Source of the DNA: Lentisphaeria bacterium
GTDB taxonomy: Bacteria > Verrucomicrobiota > Lentisphaeria > Victivallales > UBA1829
NCBI GenBank assembly: GCA_017623265.1
Contig: JAGAPM010000144.1
Coordinates: forward strand, 1 to 5,525
DNA length: 5,525 nucleotides
Direction: 5' to 3'
Under the pieces are notes generated by a model. That model saw nothing but the letters and a program-made list of their open reading frames with translations. It searched no databases and was not told the origin of the DNA. This document shows positions 1 through 4,517 of this stretch, piece by piece (position 1 is the first letter of the stretch; each line of letters begins with the position of its first letter). Made by a program: the position numbers and the translations under genes.

Positions 1-484
1 CCGTACACTCACCCAACCGGGCTGCGACTTGCGGATAATCCACATGGATCCGGCAGTGTCTGGTGCGGATACGGAGTGCGGGGAACTGTTCAGGAATAGC
101 GAACAGGTTCTCCAGCTCCTTTTCAGAGCTGACCGGCAATTCATTGATCAGCATAATCTCCTCCTGATCCGGCGAAAAATCCGGGATCTCTGTAACCTGA
201 AAGCGAGTGGCAAGAAACGCTTTCAGCTTGCTGTTGATGCCGTTTTGAGACTTACGAAGATAAAGGGCGAAATGTATTTCGGTCCAGGCAAGAGGGACAC
301 CGTTGGCATCCAGAATCCTGCCCCGGGCTGCGGGTAGAACGCCCTCACGCCGAGCAAAGGACTCACTGTTGTTCAGGAGAAATTCCCCATCCGTCACTGT
401 TCTGCGGAAAAGAGTAAATAACGCAATCGCAGCCCAAAGGACAAAGAAGGTCAGAAGAACAGCAGACCTGAAACGAAATTCCAT
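1..484 (-). CDS. ftsI: Class B penicillin-binding protein N-terminus (FtsI/PBP3-like), partial
   Basis: The gene runs off the left edge; 161 N-terminal codons are visible. FtsI-type enzymes are septal peptidoglycan transpeptidases of the divisome, anchored in the inner membrane. Visible are a very short basic cytoplasmic tail (MEFRFR), one membrane helix at about residues 8-26, and the PBP dimerisation/pedestal motif RGRILDANGVPLA (54-66), matching the family pattern RG.I.DRNG..LA. The transpeptidase domain with its SxxK, SxN and KTG motifs would lie outside the window. The ATG at 484 is the first in-frame ATG after a stop at 505-503, and GAAAGG sits 6 nt upstream of it. It starts 10 nt after the stop of the preceding small membrane protein, in a mraZ-led cluster. 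The choice of FtsI over PBP2 (MrdA) rests on this position, because the visible part does not separate them. The cytoplasmic tail is shorter than in typical FtsI. Confidence 0.8.
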   Translation of the reverse strand, partial: MEFRFRSAVLLTFFVLWAAIALFTLFRRTVTDGEFLLNNSESFARREGVLPAARGRILDANGVPLAWTEIHFALYLRKSQNGINSKLKAFLATRFQVTEIPDFSPDQEEIMLINELPVSSEKELENLFAIPEQFPALRIRTRHCRIHVDYPQVAARLGECT

Positions 485-494
485 ACCCAGCCTT

Positions 495-758
495 TCATTC
501 CGTTACCTTTCCGTTGGTTCCGCGTAACACCGTATGCCCCGCCCGGATACAGAATTCGGGATTCCGGAGCGCCATTTCTTTCCAATTTGAGCCGGGGGCA
601 ACACATTCCAGCTGTGCAGCAGCTTCTCTGCAACGACTCTGTTCCTGCTGCTTCTTCTCAATGAGAGACCTGTTTTTCAAACTGGTTGCCCCAATCAACA
701 ACAGAGCGCCTCCGAGAATGAGGCACCCGCCGATCTTTTTCCAATATGCTCTATTCAT
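495..758 (-). CDS. Small single-pass membrane protein in the FtsL position
   Basis: An 87-residue protein with a short basic N-terminus, one hydrophobic helix at about residues 9-24, then a polar, charged, probably helical stretch (about 27-50, rich in K, E, Q and R) and a C-terminal region to residue 87. This bitopic layout, the small size and the position between mraZ and a penicillin-binding protein gene are those of FtsL, the divisome protein that pairs with FtsB and FtsQ and helps activate FtsWI. The start at 758 is supported by a strong AGAGGTGG ribosome binding site a few bases upstream, in the 14-nt gap after mraZ. The predicted coiled coil is short and lacks an obvious long leucine zipper. 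Three cysteines (43, 52, 70) lie on the predicted extracytoplasmic side, which is unusual for FtsL. The sequence alone does not prove homology, since FtsL is poorly conserved; the assignment is by architecture and context. Confidence 0.7.
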   Translation of the reverse strand: MNRAYWKKIGGCLILGGALLLIGATSLKNRSLIEKKQQEQSRCREAAAQLECVAPGSNWKEMALRNPEFCIRAGHTVLRGTNGKVTE

Positions 759-772
759 TCTTCCACCTCTTT

Positions 773-1255
773 TTATAATATCCTCAAACCATCAAGATCT
801 TTTTTCATTTCCAGTTCATCACGCAACGACATGTGATCATCGATCAATGCCTGCTCCTCATTCCAACGCTGCAGGGACCAGATCTCTGCACCATAATCCA
901 CGCCGGCAAAGACTACCTCTGCTGACTGGTCTACCCCGATATATGTCCGGAAATCTGCGGGGAGCGTGATCCGCCCCTGCGGGGAGATCGTAACCGGAAA
1001 ACTCATAGCATTGATCATACGCAATTTTCTGCGATACAACGCACTTGTGGCTGCCATCGTTGCCGATTCCTCTCTACCCGCCTGACGCATCGCCTGAAAA
1101 TATGCCTCGGTATATACAGCAATACATCCCTCGGGCAGACGACGCAACACCAGCCCTGCTCCCGCACCGCCGAAATCAGCAAGAAGTGCGGGGCTGAGCT
1201 TGAGCCGCCCGTTGCCGTCAATCATGCATTTGTCGTATCCGCAAAATTCAACCAT
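773..1255 (-). CDS. mraZ: Transcriptional regulator MraZ
   Basis: A 160-residue protein, close to the usual 140-150 for MraZ, the DNA-binding regulator that heads the dcw cluster and represses its own promoter in E. coli. It has the two tandem SpoVT/AbrB-like halves. The first runs from about residue 5 to 58 with DGNGRLKLSPALL (13-25) and PEGCIAVYTEAYF (41-53). The second runs from about 80 to 135 with SPQGRITLPADFR (91-103), a GAEIWS segment (122-127) and a trailing helix. The first half keeps the family DxxxR motif (D13, R17); the second has S91 in place of the aspartate but retains R95. The ATG at 1255 places the family-type start just before FCGYDKC. An in-frame stop at 1273-1271 excludes a much earlier start, and no strong ribosome binding site precedes it. 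The gene is the first of a minus-strand operon and is preceded by an array of TGG boxes over its promoter. Confidence 0.93.
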   Translation of the reverse strand: MVEFCGYDKCMIDGNGRLKLSPALLADFGGAGAGLVLRRLPEGCIAVYTEAYFQAMRQAGREESATMAATSALYRRKLRMINAMSFPVTISPQGRITLPADFRTYIGVDQSAEVVFAGVDYGAEIWSLQRWNEEQALIDDHMSLRDELEMKKDLDGLRIL

Positions 1256-1308
1256 CCAAAATATTCCATTTTAATCCATTTTCTTCCATCATAGACCATT
1301 ATACTCCA
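1254..1308 (-). promoter_or_regulatory. Six-box MraZ operator array, exact 10-bp period
   Basis: Read on the minus strand, TGG occurs at 1308, 1298, 1288, 1278, 1268 and 1258, each exactly 10 bases from the last. The boxes are TGGAG, TGGTC, TGGAA, TGGAT, TGGAA and TGGAT, separated by 5-nt A/T-rich spacers. No further box lies in phase on either side. Known MraZ operators (E. coli) are direct TGGGN repeats with 5-nt spacers, so both the period and the core fit. The first box lies in the promoter spacer, the second overlaps the -10 hexamer, and the last abuts the mraZ start codon. This arrangement would let MraZ block polymerase and repress mraZ and the genes behind it. That the boxes are bound by this MraZ is inference. 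Confidence 0.85.
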
Positions 1309-1325
1309 TTTTTTTAAAAAATCAA
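1298..1325 (-). promoter_or_regulatory. Promoter of mraZ (sigma70-type)
   Basis: On the minus strand a -35-like TTGATT (1325-1320) and a consensus -10 TATAAT (1303-1298) are separated by 16 nt. Transcription would begin near 1291, leaving a leader of about 35 nt made almost entirely of the MraZ boxes. The spacer is very A/T-rich. Because two boxes overlap the core promoter, autorepression is the natural reading. Confidence 0.7.
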
Positions 1326-1385
1326 GTCCTTTTTACAAGATTATGAAAAAAAATGCCAATTTTTTGATTTTTCTGTTACGGGGGC

Positions 1386-1413
1386 TTGATTTTTTCATAA
1401 CCTGCTGTATAGT
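1386..1413 (+). promoter_or_regulatory. Promoter of the secreted-protein gene
   Basis: TTGATT (1386-1391) and TATAGT (1408-1413) are separated by 16 nt, giving a start near 1420 and a leader of about 26 nt ahead of the ATG at 1446. It diverges from the mraZ promoter, with roughly 60 bp between the two -35 boxes. The same TTGATTTTTT sequence begins both promoters, which may simply reflect the A/T-rich composition. Confidence 0.6.
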
Positions 1414-1445
1414 CAATACAAAACCTAACAACAAAGGAGACTGCT

Positions 1446-2048
1446 ATGAAAAAGATTTTCGGAGTCATGCTCACTGCTGCAGCAATGTTTCTCGGGACCA
1501 CGCTTTCTGCCGGAACGCAGGATGATTTGCAAGCCATGATCAAAAATGCCTTTATCGTAGGCAATGAAATGAGCATGGATGCACTGATTGCAATGTACGA
1601 CATTGAAGCAGAAATCATCAAACCGGACAGTGTCCGCAAAGCAAAAGACGTTTTTGCCCCCTCCATCTCCATGCTGGATGCGTTGAAAAAAGGTGATTTT
1701 CTCGCATTTGCCAAGGCTGTGGCAACGATTCAGGGGCGGGCAGTTTCCGCAGAAACAGAGAACAAGATCAAAGGCATGACCGCAGAACAGCAGAAAGCAG
1801 CCTGCGCCATGATCACACAGAAGATGTACGCTCAAATGAAAGCGGAAAGCGAACTGCGCCTGAAAACATTGAAGTTTGAAGCGTTCAAAGAAGAAGGCAA
1901 CAACGCAGTTGTGATCGCCATCTCCGTGAGCGGGAATCAGTGGGAACGGACTACATTCTACTTTGAAAAGAAGGACGGCAAGTGGAAAGTGATCAGTCAG
2001 GAATCCGTGTATCTGCCGCTGGAACAGAAAAAGGCGGAAACGAAGTAA
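1446..2048 (+). CDS. Secreted protein of unknown function, possible NTF2-like C-terminus
   Basis: A 200-residue protein that I do not recognise by name. Residues 1-22 form a classic signal peptide: basic MKK, a hydrophobic core, and cleavage probably after the LSA ending at residue 22. No lipobox cysteine is present, so it should be a soluble periplasmic or secreted protein. The mature part is mostly helical and charged (about 24-140, rich in A, K, M and E), followed by an alternating strand-like region (about 150-190: NNAVVIAIS, RTTFYFEKKDGKWKVIS). Such a C-terminal strand pattern ending in 'FxKxDGKWKV' is common in NTF2-like/DUF4878-type secreted proteins, so that fold is a plausible but unproven guess. 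The start is fixed by AAGGAG at 1434-1439, 6 nt before the ATG. It appears monocistronic, with its own promoter and a terminator 28 nt downstream, and is divergent from mraZ. Confidence 0.85.
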   Translation: MKKIFGVMLTAAAMFLGTTLSAGTQDDLQAMIKNAFIVGNEMSMDALIAMYDIEAEIIKPDSVRKAKDVFAPSISMLDALKKGDFLAFAKAVATIQGRAVSAETENKIKGMTAEQQKAACAMITQKMYAQMKAESELRLKTLKFEAFKEEGNNAVVIAISVSGNQWERTTFYFEKKDGKWKVISQESVYLPLEQKKAETK

Positions 2049-2076
2049 TCGCCCCGCACCATACAAGCGATCCATT

Positions 2077-2103
2077 GCCCCGGTCCGCCGGGGCTTCTTT
2101 TTT
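2077..2103 (+). terminator. Rho-independent terminator of the secreted-protein gene
   Basis: A perfect 7-bp stem GCCCCGG/CCGGGGC closes a TCCG loop (2077-2094) and is followed directly by TTCTTTTTT. It lies 28 nt after the stop codon at 2046-2048 and separates this gene from the rplM-rpsI transcript. Confidence 0.92.
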
Positions 2104-2134
2104 CAGAAAAAAGTCTTTTTTTTCAAATATTTGC

Positions 2135-2167
2135 TTGAAAAAATAAAAAGTCGGTGTATTTTATAAT
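2135..2167 (+). promoter_or_regulatory. Promoter region of rplM-rpsI
   Basis: An A/T-rich tract holds TTGAAA (2135-2140) as a possible -35. Downstream are a TATTTT at 2157-2162 (16-nt spacing) and a consensus TATAAT at 2162-2167 (21-nt spacing from TTGAAA, so not an ideal pair). The upstream A and T runs (about 2101-2133), including a CAAATATTTG palindrome at 2124-2133, could act as an UP element, as expected for a strong ribosomal protein promoter. Which hexamers are used is uncertain; the start would be near 2168-2174. Confidence 0.5.
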
Positions 2168-2172
2168 GTTCT

Positions 2173-2198
2173 CTGTTACAAAACCCGATGTGTAACAG
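2173..2198 (+). promoter_or_regulatory. Perfect inverted repeat at the start of the rplM leader
   Basis: CTGTTACA (2173-2180) and TGTAACAG (2191-2198) are exact reverse complements separated by 10 nt. The element sits immediately after the putative -10 box, at or near the 5' end of a leader of roughly 120 nt. It could be an RNA hairpin (5'-end stabiliser or part of an L13 autoregulatory leader) or a DNA operator. L13-S9 operons are autoregulated by L13 through the mRNA in E. coli, and an L13 leader RNA is known in Bacilli. Whether this leader is related cannot be judged here. A weaker 5-bp stem (GATCT 2218-2222 / AGATC 2237-2241) follows. Confidence 0.55.
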
Positions 2199-2292
2199 GC
2201 GCCGGGAAGACATGTTTGATCTGGCAGTCAGGCAGGAGATCCCACAGTTGAGCAAGAAATGAAAGCATAAAAACTTACGGAGTAATCCAAAG

Positions 2293-2718
2293 ATGAAAAC
2301 TTATCTGGCAAAAAGAGGCGAATTCGTCCGCAAGCATGTTGTGTTCGACGCCGCCAACGTTCCGCTGGGACGTCTTGCTGTGAAGATCGCAAATGCGCTC
2401 CGCGGCAAAGATCAGCCGACCTACACCCCGCATGTTGATACCGGTGCGATCGTGATCGTGATCAATACGGAAAAAGTTCTCCTGACCGGCAACAAAGAAA
2501 TCGGGAAGATCTATGACTCCTTCTCCGGCTACCGCAGCGGTTTGAAGCATGCGAGAGCAGAAGAAGTCCGTGCGAAACATCCGGACAAACTGATCCGTGA
2601 TGCTGTTTGGGGCATGCTTCCCCACGGTCGTCTCGGCAGAGCGCAGTACCGCAAGCTGAAAGTGTATGCCGGTGCTGAACATCCGCACACCGCCCAGAAC
2701 CCCGAACTCGTGAAATAA
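2293..2718 (+). CDS. rplM: 50S ribosomal protein L13
   Basis: A 141-residue protein matching full-length bacterial L13 (uL13, about 142 residues), an early-assembling protein of the large subunit that binds 23S rRNA. Recognisable segments in order are MKTYLAKRGE at the N-terminus, LGRLAVKIANALRGKD (25-40), the signature TYTPHVDTGAIVIVIN (43-58), LTGNK (64-68), GMLPHGRLGR (107-116) and KVYAGAEHPHTAQNPE (123-138). The ATG at 2293 gives the conserved N-terminus. GGAG at 2279-2282 lies 10 nt upstream, a slightly long spacing. It is the first gene of a two-gene operon with rpsI, the usual bacterial pairing, behind a long leader that may carry autoregulation. Confidence 0.98.
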   Translation: MKTYLAKRGEFVRKHVVFDAANVPLGRLAVKIANALRGKDQPTYTPHVDTGAIVIVINTEKVLLTGNKEIGKIYDSFSGYRSGLKHARAEEVRAKHPDKLIRDAVWGMLPHGRLGRAQYRKLKVYAGAEHPHTAQNPELVK

Positions 2719-2732
2719 TGGAGTAAGACACC

Positions 2733-3116
2733 ATGGAAATCACATCTACCGGTCGTCGTAAAACTGCTGCTGCAAGTGTCCGTATGGTTGCCGGCTCCGG
2801 CAAAATCACTGTCAACGGCGTTGCATTTGAAAAATACTTTGAAACGGAAGCACTCCGCGGTTACATCATGCAGCCGCTGAAGGTCTGCAACTCCGAAACG
2901 GCTTTTGATATCTCCGCCAACATCAAGGGCGGTGGCAAAGCCGGTCAGGCTGGCGCTCTGCGTCACGGGATCGCACGCTCTCTGGTCAAAGAAAACGAAG
3001 ACTTCAAGCCCGTCCTGAAGGATTGCGGAATGCTGACTCGCGATGCCCGCGAGAAAGAACGCAAAAAATCCGGTCAGCCCGGTGCAAGAAAGCGCTTCCA
3101 GTTCTCCAAGCGCTGA
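2733..3116 (+). CDS. rpsI: 30S ribosomal protein S9
   Basis: A 127-residue protein, essentially full length for bacterial S9 (uS9, about 128-130). S9 lies in the head of the small subunit, where its C-terminal tail reaches the P-site tRNA. Conserved segments are TGRRKTAAASVR (6-17), GSGKITVNG (21-29), the GGGKAGQAGALRHGIAR block (66-82), LTRDAREKERKK (101-112) and the invariant SKR C-terminus (125-127). The start at 2733 is 14 nt after the rplM stop, with GGAG at 2720-2723 lying 9 nt before the ATG and just past the rplM stop codon. The gene is co-transcribed with rplM and followed by a strong terminator. Confidence 0.98.
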   Translation: MEITSTGRRKTAAASVRMVAGSGKITVNGVAFEKYFETEALRGYIMQPLKVCNSETAFDISANIKGGGKAGQAGALRHGIARSLVKENEDFKPVLKDCGMLTRDAREKERKKSGQPGARKRFQFSKR

Positions 3117-3150
3117 TCAGCGGATCGAGAACTGCAGATCGCAGTGTACC

Positions 3151-3185
3151 AACGGGGAAGACAGCAATGTCTTCTCCGTTTTTTT
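3151..3185 (+). terminator. Rho-independent terminator of rplM-rpsI, long stem with GCAA loop
   Basis: A 13-bp stem (3151-3163 with 3168-3180, one G-U pair) closes a GCAA tetraloop of the stable GNRA type, and the 3' side runs into seven T residues (3179-3185). It is 34 nt past the rpsI stop. The opposite strand lacks a T tract after the hairpin, so it is probably a terminator only for the plus-strand transcript. No separate terminator was found for the convergent minus-strand operon ending at 3264. Confidence 0.92.
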
Positions 3186-3263
3186 GTGTCTTTTTTCAGA
3201 AGGGACATGTGGAAGGGAAACGGAGAGCGAGAGGGCATTCCGGATGGAAGGGAAGCAAACAGC

Positions 3264-4022
3264 TTAAAATAAAACATTCAGTTTTTGAGATGCAAGCAGA
3301 AAACCGAACCAGATAGCCAACTCTGTGATCTGCCCGCTCAATATTGCGGCACAGAGATGATCTTTCATGTGGTTGAGCGAATATCTGCACCCCAGGATCG
3401 TCAGGATCAGAAATGAAGAAGGTATAAGCAGAAACAGCCACACATTCCGGATCGATTCCTGTGGCAGGAATGAAAACGCCGCTTTCGACAAGAATTCTTC
3501 AAAAGGGACACACAGCAGTGTCGGCGAAAACCAACTGAACATGAGAAGTCCAGCATAAAGAAGGAGGAGAGTATATCCCCATGCAGCGGGGCATCTCAAC
3601 TGCCAGATCATAGCGAGAGAGCCGCAGACGGGGATCAGGATCAGCACAGCGGCAACAAAGGCAGTAGACCCGTAAAAAGCAGTATTCAGAAAGAACAGAT
3701 ATGCCGCTACCACCTGTCCGGTCAGCAACAGAGATGCAACACCGTAGGACAGATGTTTCTCCAGATAATCCGGGAATGCAAAGCGGCTTAAGGCATGCCG
3801 GATCAGAATGGCAAGGAATGCAGCGAAAAGGACCGGCGCTCCGGTACACTCCTCCACGCCAGCGATCCAAACAATCAGTATCACAGGAATCGCAGAGCAA
3901 AAACCGGTCACTGCAGCGATCAACAGATGCAACAGCGCATTCTGCGTTTTCAATGGCAGCAGAGAAAGCGTAGAAACAGGCGGCAATCCAAGTGGCGGCG
4001 GACTATTTTCCGGTTCATCCAT
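3264..4022 (-). CDS. Polytopic membrane protein of unknown function
   Basis: A 252-residue protein that I do not recognise. A proline-rich cytoplasm-like N-terminus (residues 1-25, with PPPLGLPP) is followed by about seven hydrophobic segments near residues 31-56, 62-75, 92-112, 118-140, 146-167, 194-212 and 223-244. Charged loops lie between some of them (notably about 76-90 and 213-222). A short loop with FEEF (174-177) between the fifth and sixth helices is acidic, but there is no full CPBP-protease or rhomboid motif set that I can see. No signal peptide or soluble domain is visible. The start ATG at 4022 lies 1 nt after the stop of the methyltransferase gene (TGATATG), with GAGGG about 10 nt upstream, so translation is probably coupled. 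It is the last gene of the helicase-methyltransferase operon; whether it shares their RNA-related role is unknown. Confidence 0.85.
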   Translation of the reverse strand: MDEPENSPPPLGLPPVSTLSLLPLKTQNALLHLLIAAVTGFCSAIPVILIVWIAGVEECTGAPVLFAAFLAILIRHALSRFAFPDYLEKHLSYGVASLLLTGQVVAAYLFFLNTAFYGSTAFVAAVLILIPVCGSLAMIWQLRCPAAWGYTLLLLYAGLLMFSWFSPTLLCVPFEEFLSKAAFSFLPQESIRNVWLFLLIPSSFLILTILGCRYSLNHMKDHLCAAILSGQITELAIWFGFLLASQKLNVLF

Positions 4023-4023
4023 A

Positions 4024-4515
4024 TCAAATCAGCCCTCTTTTTTTACAATTTGCAGCAACAGCATAGACAATCGCAGCGCAACTGTTCCCCACATTGATGG
4101 AAGCTTTTTCTCCGAGCATGGGCAATCCAACACAAAAATCCACTTCTTTCAGCGTATTTTCATCCACACCAAGAGCTTCGTTCCCGAAAACGATTGCAAG
4201 AGGGAACTGATAATCCACCTCCCATGCATCGGGAGAATCTGGTCCCGGCTCTGCCGCAATGACCTGAGCAAAACCTTCCGCCCGGAGAGCATTGACTGCA
4301 TCCAGAGAAGTTGGAAATGTACGGCACGGCACCATTTGATCAGCACCCATAGCCGTTTTTTCCAGTTTGGGATGGGGAGGAGCAGGCGTATAACCGCAAC
4401 AGATGATCTCCGCAGCACCGATCGCTTCGGCAATCCGGAAAATATTGCCGACATTGTGAGCGCTCCTCAACCGGTCAAGCACAAGAACGATTTTCGGCAG
4501 AGCATCTTTTTTCAT
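4024..4515 (-). CDS. SpoU/TrmH-family RNA 2'-O-methyltransferase
   Basis: A 163-residue SPOUT enzyme expected to transfer a methyl group from S-adenosylmethionine to a ribose 2'-OH in tRNA or rRNA in the cytoplasm. The three family motifs are present: motif 1, SAHNVGNIFRIAEAIGA (18-34), with N21 and R27, the latter the likely catalytic arginine; motif 2, VFGNEALGVD (109-118), with E113; and motif 3, LPMLGEKASINVGNSCAAI (131-149), the trefoil-knot SAM-binding loop. The length covers only the catalytic domain, without the N-terminal L30e-like substrate-binding domain of RlmB-type members. That resembles short members such as TrmL, but the substrate cannot be fixed. The start at 4515 lies 2 nt after the helicase stop, and its AGGAG site falls inside the last helicase codons, indicating coupling. 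It is followed 1 nt later by a membrane protein gene. Confidence 0.93.
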   Translation of the reverse strand: MKKDALPKIVLVLDRLRSAHNVGNIFRIAEAIGAAEIICCGYTPAPPHPKLEKTAMGADQMVPCRTFPTSLDAVNALRAEGFAQVIAAEPGPDSPDAWEVDYQFPLAIVFGNEALGVDENTLKEVDFCVGLPMLGEKASINVGNSCAAIVYAVAANCKKRGLI

Positions 4516-4517
4516 GA

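Noticed and set aside
29..337. Plus-strand 102-codon frame at the left edge
   Set aside because: Antisense to the penicillin-binding protein, whose RGRILDANG motif fixes the coding strand.
514..969. Plus-strand open frame of 151 codons
   Set aside because: Antisense to the ftsL-like gene and mraZ, with no promoter, no ribosome binding site and no family features.
1254..1308. Short periodic array considered as CRISPR or VNTR
   Set aside because: The 10-bp unit with only TGG constant and variable spacers fits helical-phase operator boxes, not a CRISPR array, and unit-to-unit identity is too low for slippage repeats.
1343..1525. Plus-strand 60-codon frame starting upstream of the secreted-protein gene
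   Set aside because: It overlaps that gene's promoter and signal peptide in another frame; its start has no ribosome binding site, whereas the ATG at 1446 has AAGGAG 6 nt away.
1425..2075. Minus-strand open frame of 216 codons
   Set aside because: Antisense to the secreted-protein gene; Cys/Phe/His-rich translation typical of a shadow frame, and it would run across the terminator and promoter of that gene.
2124..2133. CAAATATTTG palindrome considered as an operator
   Set aside because: It lies in a run of A/T-rich sequence upstream of the rplM promoter where such palindromes arise easily; kept only as part of a possible UP element.
3210..3254. Direct repeat TGGAAGGGAA at 3210-3219 and 3245-3254
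   Set aside because: Only two copies of a purine-rich 10-mer in a purine-rich spacer; no spacing or context suggests function.
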